A stretch of 48,847 nucleotides of DNA from Lachnospiraceae bacterium UBA1683. GTDB taxonomy: Bacteria; Bacillota; Clostridia; Lachnospirales; Lachnospiraceae. Under the pieces are notes generated by a model that searched no databases, was not told the origin of the DNA, and was given only the letters and a program-made list of their open reading frames with translations. The position numbers and the translations under genes are program-made. Of the stretch, positions 1-8,729 are shown in pieces. The stretch covers positions 1-48,847 of the forward strand of contig DCKD01000066.1 of the NCBI GenBank assembly GCA_002320245.1. The letters are read 5' to 3'. Numbering within the stretch: the stretch's first letter is position 1; each line of letters begins with the position of its first letter.

Positions 1-94
1 TGGAAGAGGTTTTATCTGTTTGAAAAATGTCAATATCTCATTCTGGGGAGCAGAAAAGATTCATGCGTTTGTCGTGGTCTTTCCCAATCTCTTC
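1..94. other. Window-edge sequence, no gene supported
   Basis: Two forward frames stay open from the left edge, one to a TAA at 103-105 and the other to a TGA at about 110-112, and a third closes at about 21-23. Any of these could be the tail of an upstream gene, but no recognisable protein motif is visible. I cannot choose between a gene end and plain intergenic DNA. Confidence 0.2.
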
Positions 95-123
95 TTGATT
101 TTTAACGGATGATGACGTAGAAT
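95..123 (+). promoter_or_regulatory. Putative sigma-A promoter of the J-domain gene
   Basis: TTGATT at 95-100 and TAGAAT at 118-123 are separated by 17 bases. They lie about 45 bases upstream of a good ribosome binding site (AAGGAGG) and the ATG at 169. This is a sequence match only. Confidence 0.5.
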
Positions 124-168
124 AAGGATTCAGGGGATAACGGATACATGAATGAATAAGGAGGCACT

Positions 169-876
169 ATGTCAGTTCGTACATATTATCATATTCTTGG
201 CGTTTCCAGGGATGCTACCCTGGATGAGATTACCGCTGCGAAAAACGCATTGGCGAAGGTTTATCACCCAGATGCCAATATGTGCAGCGGAGTAGATACC
301 ACAGCCCGTATGCAGGAAATTTTAGAGGCTTACCGTACGCTCTCCAACCCACAGAAACGTAAGGAATACGATCTGGAACTTGGCGGAGGTAAAAAACGGG
401 TTTTCCGCACTTATAAAATGGGGGAAGAAGCCAGTAATTCCAATGAGTCTGATTCCTTTGTAGCATGCTGGAATGCTGCCCATAAACTAAACGAAGCCGT
501 AAATACAAGCACATGGCTTTTGCACCGTGAATCCAAAAGGAAAAGCCTTTCCGTCAAAATTCTGGAAAAACTAAAGCTCCGGAATTCGGAAGAGAAAGAG
601 CTCCAATCCCGTCTCGGAACGCTTTCCTTACAGGCCCTCCAATACATCACAATCTTAACAACTGCCGGGATACCAATGGATTACTGGAATCCGGAAGCCA
701 TGAATTGGCTGTTGATTCAATGGGGACAAAATCAGGCAAAGAATTATCAGACATTGCTTGCACAATATGATGTTTATATCAACCAAAACAAAACCAATAC
801 CGAACGAATGAAATTGCATACTCAGAACAAGCAATTTCATACCCGGTTAAAAAAACTGCTGACCTACGCTTTATAA
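169..876 (+). CDS. J-domain (DnaJ-like) protein of unknown role
   Basis: The first about 70 residues form a J domain with the diagnostic HPD tripeptide at residues 33-35 and the usual helix-IV end (RKEYD). J domains stimulate the ATPase of Hsp70 (DnaK). The remaining about 165 residues have no Gly/Phe linker, no zinc-binding CxxCxGxG repeats and no substrate-binding C-terminal domain of classical DnaJ. This is therefore a type III J protein, not the housekeeping co-chaperone. The C-terminal part is rich in charged and Trp/Gln residues, and I do not recognise it. No signal peptide or membrane segment is visible. The start is set by AAGGAGG about 5 bases upstream. The gene stands alone and ends in a bidirectional terminator shared with the convergent ATPase gene. 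DnaK partnership is inferred from the HPD motif, and the client is unknown. Confidence 0.85.
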   Translation: MSVRTYYHILGVSRDATLDEITAAKNALAKVYHPDANMCSGVDTTARMQEILEAYRTLSNPQKRKEYDLELGGGKKRVFRTYKMGEEASNSNESDSFVACWNAAHKLNEAVNTSTWLLHRESKRKSLSVKILEKLKLRNSEEKELQSRLGTLSLQALQYITILTTAGIPMDYWNPEAMNWLLIQWGQNQAKNYQTLLAQYDVYINQNKTNTERMKLHTQNKQFHTRLKKLLTYAL

Positions 877-894
877 AGCCGGTCAGCAGTTTTT
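851..894. terminator. Bidirectional intrinsic terminator
   Basis: AAAAACTGCTGACC (851-864) pairs with GGTCAGCAGTTTTT (881-894). The A-rich 5' arm and T-rich 3' arm allow function on both strands, between the J-domain gene (+) and the convergent ATPase gene (-). The stop codon of the forward gene lies in the loop. Confidence 0.85.
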
Positions 895-900
895 TCATTA

Positions 901-3336
901 TCAATCCGCTGCTCTTCCACGAAGTCTTAAATAATAGAACCGTGCTTTCTCTACAAGAATCGAAAGGAAACGGAACGCGGATTCTGTAGCGATTGAGAAT
1001 ACAACAAAGAGCATGATGCATTTCATTGACATTCCGGTAATTGCAAACAATCGGTGCAGGAATACACTGCAGAATAAAAGTCCCGCAATACATCCGCCGA
1101 TAATTACCACCCGCATTGTATTCATCGGCGCACTAATCTTATACAGAATCATGAATCCGACAATCGCAAGCAGCATCGTTGCCGCCGTAGAAATATCCGC
1201 TGCACTTACACCGAATGTCTGTCCGAAAATTACAAGCGCTCCGACCGCCAACACATCCGTCAATGCTGCCGGCAGTGCCTTCAGAAACACATTGGTAAGA
1301 AAATGCCCTTTAATAATATTCTTATTGGGCTCCAGCGCCAGGAAGAATGCCGGAACACCGATAGTAAACATACTAATCAACGACACTTGTGACGGTTCCA
1401 GCGGATATGTCAGCATAAACACAACCGAGAACAGTGACAGCAGGAAAGAGAAAATATTTTTCACAAGGAAAAGGCTTGCCGAACGCTGGATGTTATTTAC
1501 CACCCGCCTGCCTTCCAGTACGACTTGCGGCATACAGGAAAAATCAGATTCCAGCAGCACAAGCTGCGATGCCTGTGCTGCCGCATCGCTTCCCGACGCC
1601 ATTGCGATGCTGCAATCCGCATCCTTCAGTGCAAGTACATCGTTGACACCGTCTCCCGTCATTGCAACCGTCTTTCCCGCGTCTTTTAAAATCTGGACAA
1701 ACTGCCGTTTTTGGTTCGGTGTCACGCGTCCAAATACATTGTAATGAAGAACCGCTTTGCGCATCTCTTCTTCATCTTTCAGCGATGACGCGTCAATGTA
1801 CTTCTCAGCGCCGTCCACACCTGCCTCTTTTGCGACCTCAGACACCGTGCGCGGATTGTCTCCCGATATTACTTTCACCTCCACGCCCTGCTCTGCAAAA
1901 TATGAAAAGGTCTCCTTCGCCGCCGGACGAATCGGGTTTGCAAGCATGATGTAGCCCAGAGGCTGAATCGCCCTTTTCAGTGCTTTTCCATCAATTTCTC
2001 CGTCATACAACCCAAATACCAGTACGCGGAGTCCTCTGGATGTATACATTTCAATTTCCTCCGCATACTCCCCATAGGAATCCTTTAATACAAATTCCGG
2101 GGCGCCAAGCACATACACCTCATTCTCAAATGTCACGCTGCTGTACTTTGTAGCAGATGAGAAACCGGTTTTTGACACCGGTTTTCTGCCTGAAGAGCCG
2201 GGAAAACTCTCCTTGATAGCCTCCATGGTCATATTATCTTTGTCCATTGCAGATGCAAAATCACCAATCATCTGACCCAACGGGGGCATCTTCCCGGCGT
2301 CATATCCGGCAGCCGGGACAACCCTCTGCACCTTCATTGTATTATCTGTGATTGTTCCTGTTTTGTCCACACAAAGTACATCCACACGCGCAAGAGTCTC
2401 TATACATTTCATATCATGCAGCAGGACTTTTTTCTGTGCCAGGCGGATTGAGCTGACAGCAAGCGCCACGCTGGCAAGCAGATAGAGCCCTTCGGGAATC
2501 ATACCAATGACAGCCGCAACCATCGACGTAATACTGGAGCGGAACCCCTCGTCCTGAAAGAAGAATGCCTGGGAGAATAACATAATTCCAATCGGAATAA
2601 TCGCAATACCGGCTACTTTTACCAGTTTGTCCAGAGCCCGAATCATCTCCGACTGCTCTCCCTCCTGCATCTCCTTCGCCTGTAAAGTCAGTTTGGATAT
2701 ATAGGAATCCTCCCCTACTTTATCCAGTCTTGCGTGACACTGTCCGGACACGATAAAGCTACCGGACATCAGCATATCCCCCTTCGTTTTCGTAATCTCG
2801 TCTGATTCTCCGGTCAACAATGACTCATTGACCTGCACCGTCCCCGCACACACCTCGGCATCTGCACAGATTTGATTTCCCGCCTGAAAAATTACAATAT
2901 CATCCAGAACAAGCTCTTCCGCTTCCACTACGCTTTTCCTGCCGTCCCGGACAACCTTCGCATGGGGAGCATTGAGCATTGTCAGATTATCCAGCACTTT
3001 TTTTGCACGCACTTCCTGAATAATCCCAATCAGCGTGTTCGCAATAATAACCGGCAGAAATGTCAGGTCACGGAACGAACCTGCGATACAGAGTAAAACC
3101 GCCAGCACAGCAAAAATCAAGTTGAAGTATGTGAACACATTCTCATGCACAATCTCTTTTGTTGTCTTAGACGGCGGTTCCACCGCCCGGTTTACCCATC
3201 CGTGCAGACGATGTTCCTGCACCTGCTGGCTTGTAAGTCCCACCTTGTAATCCGGCGCATACCGCGTAGTCGGTATTCTATTATTCCGCTGCTCCCCTAT
3301 CTCTTCCTGTTGCTCTCTCTGTTTCTTCCTTTTCAC
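901..3336 (-). CDS. P-type cation-transporting ATPase, CtpE-like
   Basis: This 811-residue membrane pump carries the P-type ATPase hallmarks: TGES at 175-178 (actuator domain), PEGL at 281-284 in the ion-binding M4 helix, DKTGT at 324-328 with the phosphorylated Asp324, and GDGVND at 561-566. Hydrophobic segments sit near residues 70-110, 240-300 and from about 620 to the C-terminus. The M4 motif followed by a conserved ETLARVDVLCVDKTGT stretch resembles mycobacterial CtpE, a Ca2+-linked P-type ATPase, more than heavy-metal or K+ pumps. No N-terminal CXXC metal-binding domain is present. The likely start is GTG (3334-3336) with GAGG nine bases upstream. The gene is transcribed alone, divergent from murT and convergent with the J-domain gene. 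The substrate cannot be fixed from sequence. Ca2+ is the best guess by family. Confidence 0.85.
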   Translation of the reverse strand: MKRKKQREQQEEIGEQRNNRIPTTRYAPDYKVGLTSQQVQEHRLHGWVNRAVEPPSKTTKEIVHENVFTYFNLIFAVLAVLLCIAGSFRDLTFLPVIIANTLIGIIQEVRAKKVLDNLTMLNAPHAKVVRDGRKSVVEAEELVLDDIVIFQAGNQICADAEVCAGTVQVNESLLTGESDEITKTKGDMLMSGSFIVSGQCHARLDKVGEDSYISKLTLQAKEMQEGEQSEMIRALDKLVKVAGIAIIPIGIMLFSQAFFFQDEGFRSSITSMVAAVIGMIPEGLYLLASVALAVSSIRLAQKKVLLHDMKCIETLARVDVLCVDKTGTITDNTMKVQRVVPAAGYDAGKMPPLGQMIGDFASAMDKDNMTMEAIKESFPGSSGRKPVSKTGFSSATKYSSVTFENEVYVLGAPEFVLKDSYGEYAEEIEMYTSRGLRVLVFGLYDGEIDGKALKRAIQPLGYIMLANPIRPAAKETFSYFAEQGVEVKVISGDNPRTVSEVAKEAGVDGAEKYIDASSLKDEEEMRKAVLHYNVFGRVTPNQKRQFVQILKDAGKTVAMTGDGVNDVLALKDADCSIAMASGSDAAAQASQLVLLESDFSCMPQVVLEGRRVVNNIQRSASLFLVKNIFSFLLSLFSVVFMLTYPLEPSQVSLISMFTIGVPAFFLALEPNKNIIKGHFLTNVFLKALPAALTDVLAVGALVIFGQTFGVSAADISTAATMLLAIVGFMILYKISAPMNTMRVVIIGGCIAGLLFCSVFLHRLFAITGMSMKCIMLFVVFSIATESAFRFLSILVEKARFYYLRLRGRAAD

Positions 3337-3454
3337 TTTTTAAGACCTCATTCTTCTTTTTTCCTGTTGATTCTTCCATTTTATCACACCATTTCCAAAA
3401 TAACAGTATCTTCTTCCAGAACTTCACAAAATATTTAGAATTTCCCCGAATTCC

Positions 3455-3483
3455 TTGTTTTCTTCTGCGGTATCACTTATAAT
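3455..3483 (+). promoter_or_regulatory. Putative promoter of murT-gatD
   Basis: TTGTTT (3455-3460) and TATAAT (3478-3483) have a 17-base spacer. A small stem (GGCAGA at 3500-3505 with TCTGCC at 3514-3519) follows in the leader before murT. Confidence 0.55.
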
Positions 3484-3551
3484 AATACAAGCATTGCGAG
3501 GCAGATGTATATTTCTGCCGACTGAAAATATAGAAACAGAGAGTGGATATT

Positions 3552-4907
3552 ATGAGATTACGAAGCAGATTAGCAATCCGTTGTGCCAAGCTGACAAGCT
3601 GGCTGATTAAAAAAATGAACCGCGGAAGCGGTGTCACCCTTCCCGGCTATGTTGCCAGAATCATTGACCCTAAGATTCTCAGTTCCATGTCTGGACAGAT
3701 ACGCGAGAAGACAATTGTCACCATGGGAACAAACGGAAAAACAACAACAAACAGTATTTTATATCACGCACTGAAAGCAGAAGGCAGGAAGGTCATCATC
3801 AACCGAACCGGCGCAAACATGATGAACGGTATTATTTCGGCATTCGTGCTGGCAACAGACCGCCACGGCAGGCTGGATGCAGACTATGCCTGTATCGAAG
3901 TGGATGAAATTGCTTCCGTCGGTGTACTGCCACAGTTGAAACCGGACTGTGCCCTTTTGACAAATATTTCCCGTGACCAGTTAGACCGTTTCGGCGAAGT
4001 CGATATTACATTCAATAAATTAAAAACAGCCGTGACAAGCGTACCTGACACAAAACTGATTATCAACTGTGATGATATCCTGTCCTATACGCTTGCTACG
4101 GACAGTGGGAATCCATATGTCACTTATGGAATCAGTGAACAGATTTTTGATGACATTTCGCGTTCAGAGATCCGCGAAAGCATTTTCTGCCGTTCCTGCG
4201 GCACAAAACTGGAGTATGACTTCTTTCACTACGGACAGCTCGGCATCTATCACTGTCCAAACTGCGGTCTGAAACGTCCGGAACCGGACTTCACTGCATC
4301 CGATATCGTGCTCCACGACGAAGTATATTCCTTCGAGATGGCGGATATGAAGATTGATTCCACAGCACGCACGCCATATAACATTTATAATACTTTATCC
4401 GCTTATGCGGCACTTTGTACAATGCATGCACCAATGCAGCATTTCAAAGATATGATGGAATCTTTTGATTACGGAAATAACCGCGAAGATATTTTTACAA
4501 TAAACGGAGCACGCGTACAGCTTCATCTTGCCAAAAACCCAATCGGTTTCCAACAGAAAGTCTCGCTCGTACTGAAAGATAAAACGCCAAAAGATATTAT
4601 CATCCAGATTAACGATACCTATCAGGACGGCGAAGATATTTCGTGGCTTTGGGATGTGGATTTCCAATATCTTGCAGATGCCAATGTGTCCACGATTCTG
4701 ACAAACGGAACAAGACGGCATGATATGGGATTACGGCTAAAATACGAAGACATTTCCTGCGGCTCAACAACCAATCTGCGTGAGTCCGTAGAGAGGCTGA
4801 CAAAGAATGGCACAAAAAATTTGTATGTGATTGTCAATTACTCCGGTCTGTACCGGACCAATCATATGCTCAACGAATTACAGAATACAACGAAGGGAGA
4901 GGCATAA
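3552..4907 (+). CDS. murT: Lipid II isoglutaminyl synthase, MurT subunit
   Basis: MurT is a Mur-ligase-like subunit that, with GatD, converts the second-position D-glutamate of the peptidoglycan stem in lipid II to D-isoglutamine, using ATP and glutamine-derived ammonia. The ATP-binding loop GTNGKTTT is at about residues 59-66. A Cys4 zinc ribbon, typical of MurT and absent from MurC-F, is formed by two CxxC pairs at about 213/216 and 235/238. The C-terminal DUF1727 region has the ISWLWD segment that holds the family's catalytic Asp. Length (451 residues) fits the family. I prefer ATG 3552 over the in-frame GTG at 3543 because GAGAG lies about 8 bases before it. gatD starts 3 bases after the stop codon, so the two are co-transcribed and probably translationally linked. 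Confidence 0.95.
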   Translation: MRLRSRLAIRCAKLTSWLIKKMNRGSGVTLPGYVARIIDPKILSSMSGQIREKTIVTMGTNGKTTTNSILYHALKAEGRKVIINRTGANMMNGIISAFVLATDRHGRLDADYACIEVDEIASVGVLPQLKPDCALLTNISRDQLDRFGEVDITFNKLKTAVTSVPDTKLIINCDDILSYTLATDSGNPYVTYGISEQIFDDISRSEIRESIFCRSCGTKLEYDFFHYGQLGIYHCPNCGLKRPEPDFTASDIVLHDEVYSFEMADMKIDSTARTPYNIYNTLSAYAALCTMHAPMQHFKDMMESFDYGNNREDIFTINGARVQLHLAKNPIGFQQKVSLVLKDKTPKDIIIQINDTYQDGEDISWLWDVDFQYLADANVSTILTNGTRRHDMGLRLKYEDISCGSTTNLRESVERLTKNGTKNLYVIVNYSGLYRTNHMLNELQNTTKGEA

Positions 4908-4910
4908 TCC

Positions 4911-5669
4911 ATGAAACTGACAATTGGACACTTATATCCTGATTTACTAAACCTCTATGGCGACCGCGGCAATATCCAATGTTTCCGCAAGCGTCTGGAA
5001 TGGCGCGGCATCGAAGCGGAAGTGATTCCCTTTCTCTCCGGTGATACAATTGACTTCTCCGGTCTGGATATCGTCCTCCTCGGCGGCGGTTCTGACCGCG
5101 AACAGGAATTGGTCTGCGGGTATCTGAAAGAAATCAAACAGGACTTTAAAGATTATGTAGAAAACAACGGCGTTGTCCTTGCTGTGTGCGGCGGATACCA
5201 ATTGCTCGGAAAATACTATAAAACGGATAAAAAACTCATTGAAGGTCTTGATATTCTGAATATCACGACAGAATGGGAACCTGAACGTCTGATTCGCAAT
5301 ATCATCCTCAACAGCCCTCTGTTTGACACGCCGGTCGTTGGATTTGAGAACCACGGCGGACGCACCTATATCAACGACCACACCCCGTTCGGAAAAGTCT
5401 TCTACGGGATGGGAAACACCGGAAAATCCGGTTACGAGGGTGTTATCTATAAGAACGTGATTGCCACCTATCTGCATGGACCGCTTCTTCCGAAGAATCC
5501 ACATGTGTGCGATTATCTTCTGGAAAAAGCATTAAAACGGAAGTACGGAGAGGATATAACACTGAAGCCACTACCGGATGAGCTTGAACACCTTGCAAAC
5601 AGCTACATCACAGACCGCTACAATGACAAAAAATATGTATTGCAGGAAACAATCAAACGCTACACCTGA
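4911..5669 (+). CDS. gatD: Lipid II isoglutaminyl synthase, GatD glutaminase subunit
   Basis: This is a CobB/CobQ-type class I glutamine amidotransferase of 252 residues. It hydrolyses glutamine and channels ammonia to MurT for amidation of lipid II. The nucleophile is Cys93 in the AVCGGYQLLG motif, and the catalytic His is His189 in TYLHGPLLPKNP, matching the known GatD spacing. The N-terminal motif LYPDLLNLYGDRGN is typical of GatD. Residue chemistry is family knowledge, and the motifs are seen directly. It follows murT by 3 bases and ends before a strong terminator. No membrane segment is visible, so it is expected to be cytoplasmic. Confidence 0.95.
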   Translation: MKLTIGHLYPDLLNLYGDRGNIQCFRKRLEWRGIEAEVIPFLSGDTIDFSGLDIVLLGGGSDREQELVCGYLKEIKQDFKDYVENNGVVLAVCGGYQLLGKYYKTDKKLIEGLDILNITTEWEPERLIRNIILNSPLFDTPVVGFENHGGRTYINDHTPFGKVFYGMGNTGKSGYEGVIYKNVIATYLHGPLLPKNPHVCDYLLEKALKRKYGEDITLKPLPDELEHLANSYITDRYNDKKYVLQETIKRYT

Positions 5670-5740
5670 AGTGTCAGAACCTCTGCAGCAGACCGGCATG
5701 GCATTGTTGCCCGCGGGAATAGACAATTACAAAAAATCAC

Positions 5741-5784
5741 AAAAGGATGGAAAGCAGATATCGGATTCCGCGTTCCATCCTTTT
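5741..5784. terminator. Bidirectional terminator between gatD and the Mn-switch ATPase gene
   Basis: AAAAGGATGGAA (5741-5752) pairs with TTCCATCCTTTT (5773-5784). The flanking A and T runs suit both converging genes. Confidence 0.8.
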
Positions 5785-5794
5785 CTATATTTTC

Positions 5795-8416
5795 TTATCT
5801 CTTCTTGTTGAGTGCACATCGTACAGCCTTCATTAGCTGGATAATCGGCAGGTTCACGGCAGCCATACCATAAACAATCCCAAGCTGTCCGGCCGTCAGA
5901 GTCTGAACCTTGAACATTCCATGCAGCCCCGGAATCATCATGACGGATGTAATCAATATCAATCCAAGCACAAACGCTCCCACAAGATAAATATTTTGAA
6001 AGAAATGTCCGGTAAATATAACCGGCTTATCGGACTTACAGTTGAATCCATGTACCAGACGTGCGGTACACAACGTACCAAATGCCATCGTGCTTGCAAG
6101 CGTCGCGTTGCCGCCGCGATATCCAATCAGGAAAGCTATCATCGTCGTGACTCCGATGGACAACCCTTCCACACCAATCTTAGCCAGGAAATCTCTTGTC
6201 AGGATAGACTCGTTCATCGGTCTTGGTTTTTCATTCATTACATCCTTTGAATGTGGCTCCAGTCCAAGTGCGATTGCCGGGAGACTGTCTGTCAGCAGAT
6301 TAATGAACAACAGATGTACCGGTGCAAACGGGACAGGCAGCCCGGCGATTGATGCATATAGAACCGCAAGGATTCCTGCAAAGTTACCGGATAAGAGAAA
6401 CTGAATCGCATTTTTAATATTACGGTAAAGGTTTCGTCCATTTTCCACAGCCTTTACAATCGTCGCAAAATTATCATCTGTCAATACCATGGATGCGGCA
6501 TCCTTTGCCACTTCGCTTCCTGTGATTCCCATTGCCACACCGATATTCGCCTGTTTCAGTGCCGGCGCGTCGTTGACGCCATCACCTGTCATGGACACGA
6601 TATTTCCCTTCTCCTGCCATGCACGTACGATTCTGATTTTGTGTTCCGGTGACACACGCGCATATACGGAAATATGTTCAACAAAATCCTGCAGCTCTTC
6701 ATCGGACAGAGAATCAATCTCTGCACCTTCGCACGCCTCGGATTCATCCTGTAAAATCCCAATTCGTTTTGCAATCGCTGCCGCAGTCACTTTATGATCT
6801 CCGGTAATCATAATCGGGCGGATTCCCGCTCTCTTACACTCTTCTACCGCTGCCTTTGATTCTTCACGCGGCGGATCCATCATTGCAATCAGACCTAAAA
6901 ATACAAGATTATCCTCATCCTCAATGCTCAGTTCCAATTCATCGGCAACTTCTTTGTATGCAAATCCAAGAACCCGAAGTCCATCTCTGGAAAATTCCTG
7001 ATTCTGCGCAGCAATTTTATGGATATCTTCTTCCGAAACCGGACGGATGTTATCACCAATCTGAATACGGTTTATCCGCTCCAAAAGGACATCCGTTGCG
7101 CCTTTTACAACCATAATCGGCTTCTCATCCAATGTATGTTTGGTTGCCATCAGTTTGCGGTCGCTGTCAAATGGGTTCTCGCTCTCCCGCGGGTATTCCG
7201 AACGGACTGCTTCCACATCGACATCCATCTTGCTTCCAAGATTAATCAGTGCCGTTTCCGTCGGGTCGCCAATCTCCACACCATCCAGATTGGTAGAATC
7301 ATTACATAGAATACTGAAAATCAACAATTGATTTTGTTCCGGCCGATTCAAATCAATCTGCTCTGCAGGGATTCTTGTCTCATTGACATAGTAATCTTCC
7401 ACTGTCATTTTATTCTGTGTCAGTGTACCTGTCTTATCGGAACAAATGACCGATACGCTTCCCAATCCTTCAACGGCCTGTAATTTTCGGATAATCGCAT
7501 GTTCTTTTGCCATTTTCTGCGTTCCAAAGGATAACACAATTGTCACAATAGAACTCAAGGCTTCCGGAATTGCTGCGACAGCAAGTGCTACGGCAAACAT
7601 AAATGCATCTCCGACTTTGCCGCCCTGAAATATATTAATTCCAAATAAAATTCCACAGAAAATCAAAATGATAATTGACAATTTCTGTCCGAACTGATCC
7701 AGATTTACCTGAAGCGGAGTTCGTTTTTCAGATGCAGATTTCAGCATTCCTGCAATCTTGCCGACCTCTGTCTGCATTCCGATGTCCGTTACAATATAAG
7801 ATGCTCTTCCATATGTCGCGAAACTGCCGGAGTATACCATATTGATGCGGTCGCCGAGCGGAACCGCTCCCTCGCCTTTAATCTTTTCTGTTGTCTTCTC
7901 CACGCCAAGGCTTTCTCCGGTTAACGCACTTTCATCTACCTTCAGGCTTGCACATTCCAGAATTCTTCCGTCTGCCGGAATATAATCCCCTGCATCCAAT
8001 TGGATGATATCTCCCACGGTAACCTCTGAAGACGGGATTGGGACAATGGCTCCTCCACGCAATACCTTTGCCTCTGGTCCTGACAGCTTTTTCAGGCTAT
8101 CCAGCGATTGTTCTGCCTTAACTGTCTGTACCATGCCCAGAACCGCATTCATCGTAATTACGACAAGGATAACAAGTGCACTTTCGATATCACCGAGAAA
8201 TCCGGATACAATTGCAGAGACAATCAGGATAATTACAAGGAAATCCTTGTACTGCTCCAGAAATATCTGGAAAATTGATTTCTTCTTTCCCTCCGCAAGC
8301 TCATTCGGTCCATATGTTTCCTGATGCTTTTTGACTTCTTCCTCAGTCAGCGGTTCCAAGGAGCCATTTACCTTCTGACAGACCTCTTCTCCACTCAAGT
8401 GATAATATTCACTCAT
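5795..8416 (-). CDS. P2-type cation ATPase under Mn2+ riboswitch control (probable Mn2+/Ca2+ exporter)
   Basis: This 873-residue P-type ATPase has an N-terminal cation-ATPase domain, TGES at 166-169, PEAL at 284-287 in M4, DKTGT with Asp327, a GDGVND hinge and a C-terminal membrane domain containing NLLTDSLPAIALGLE (M6 ion-site Asn and Asp). This is the PMCA/SERCA-like architecture usually annotated as Ca2+-transporting. The leader upstream carries a yybP-ykoY manganese riboswitch, and related riboswitch-controlled ATPases (Lactococcus YoaB, pneumococcal MgtA) are linked to Mn2+ efflux. Export of excess Mn2+, perhaps with Ca2+, is therefore the better inference. The start is fixed by GAGGAGG 7 bases before the ATG at 8416. 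It is a single-gene transcript ending at the terminator shared with gatD. Confidence 0.9.
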   Translation of the reverse strand: MSEYYHLSGEEVCQKVNGSLEPLTEEEVKKHQETYGPNELAEGKKKSIFQIFLEQYKDFLVIILIVSAIVSGFLGDIESALVILVVITMNAVLGMVQTVKAEQSLDSLKKLSGPEAKVLRGGAIVPIPSSEVTVGDIIQLDAGDYIPADGRILECASLKVDESALTGESLGVEKTTEKIKGEGAVPLGDRINMVYSGSFATYGRASYIVTDIGMQTEVGKIAGMLKSASEKRTPLQVNLDQFGQKLSIIILIFCGILFGINIFQGGKVGDAFMFAVALAVAAIPEALSSIVTIVLSFGTQKMAKEHAIIRKLQAVEGLGSVSVICSDKTGTLTQNKMTVEDYYVNETRIPAEQIDLNRPEQNQLLIFSILCNDSTNLDGVEIGDPTETALINLGSKMDVDVEAVRSEYPRESENPFDSDRKLMATKHTLDEKPIMVVKGATDVLLERINRIQIGDNIRPVSEEDIHKIAAQNQEFSRDGLRVLGFAYKEVADELELSIEDEDNLVFLGLIAMMDPPREESKAAVEECKRAGIRPIMITGDHKVTAAAIAKRIGILQDESEACEGAEIDSLSDEELQDFVEHISVYARVSPEHKIRIVRAWQEKGNIVSMTGDGVNDAPALKQANIGVAMGITGSEVAKDAASMVLTDDNFATIVKAVENGRNLYRNIKNAIQFLLSGNFAGILAVLYASIAGLPVPFAPVHLLFINLLTDSLPAIALGLEPHSKDVMNEKPRPMNESILTRDFLAKIGVEGLSIGVTTMIAFLIGYRGGNATLASTMAFGTLCTARLVHGFNCKSDKPVIFTGHFFQNIYLVGAFVLGLILITSVMMIPGLHGMFKVQTLTAGQLGIVYGMAAVNLPIIQLMKAVRCALNKKR

Positions 8417-8446
8417 ATGAATTCCTCCTCTTTCACTAATTAGTAT

Positions 8447-8530
8447 TTACAGCTTTTGCATTGTTTTGCAGTAATTTTGTGCAGACACAAATGAACCGGG
8501 CATATGTACCTTATATTCCAGTTCAGCCAT
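8447..8530 (-). other. Micro-ORF 2 (27 codons) directly upstream of the ATPase gene
   Basis: An ATG within a copy of the ATGGCTGAACTGGAA repeat opens a 27-codon frame starting MAELE and ending at TAA 8447-8449, 30 bases before the ATPase start. It starts 5 bases after the stop of a sister micro-ORF with the same first residues. No Shine-Dalgarno sequence is visible, so translation is doubtful. Confidence 0.2.
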
Positions 8531-8685
8531 GCAGTTCATACACTGGCATTCACCAAATCAGAACAAGCAAACCCAGCATCGCGCACCTTTTGTTCCAGTT
8601 CAGCCATATGCAGATATAAAAACAGACTATCGCAAGTAAACTTGCATATTCTGTTTTTTCACCCGCACATGGCTGAACCGGAATA
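8516..8685. repeat. Three copies of a short repeat, one inverted, in the ATPase leader
   Basis: On the minus strand ATGGCTGAACTGGAA occurs at 8530-8516 and 8607-8593. An inverted copy with one mismatch (ATGGCTGAACCGGAA) is on the plus strand at 8669-8683. Similarity extends to about 30 bases. The inverted pair can fold into a long hairpin with inner arms AAAAACAG/CTGTTTTT and GCAAGT/ACTTGC. The element lies between the riboswitch terminator and the ATPase start. Confidence 0.8.
8536..8607 (-). other. Micro-ORF 1 (23 codons) downstream of the Mn riboswitch
   Basis: A 23-codon frame beginning MAELE ends at TGA 8536-8538. Its start lies inside one arm of the long inverted repeat. There is no clear ribosome binding site. 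It may be a leader peptide or only a by-product of the repeat. Confidence 0.2.
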
Positions 8686-8686
8686 C

Positions 8687-8729
8687 AAAAAGAGACTCCT
8701 ACTGCATCTGACAATGCAGTAAAAGTCTC
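8687..8729 (-). terminator. Riboswitch-controlled intrinsic terminator
   Basis: Read on the minus strand, a GAGAC...TGCAT arm (8729-8714) pairs with an ATGCA...GTCTC arm (8707-8692) and is followed by a run of five U. The 5' arm contains the 3' strand of riboswitch helix P1 (8725-8718), so terminator and aptamer P1 are mutually exclusive. Confidence 0.85.

Noticed and set aside
1013..1744. A 243-codon open frame on the plus strand
   Set aside because: It is antisense to the CtpE-like ATPase and has no recognisable domain.
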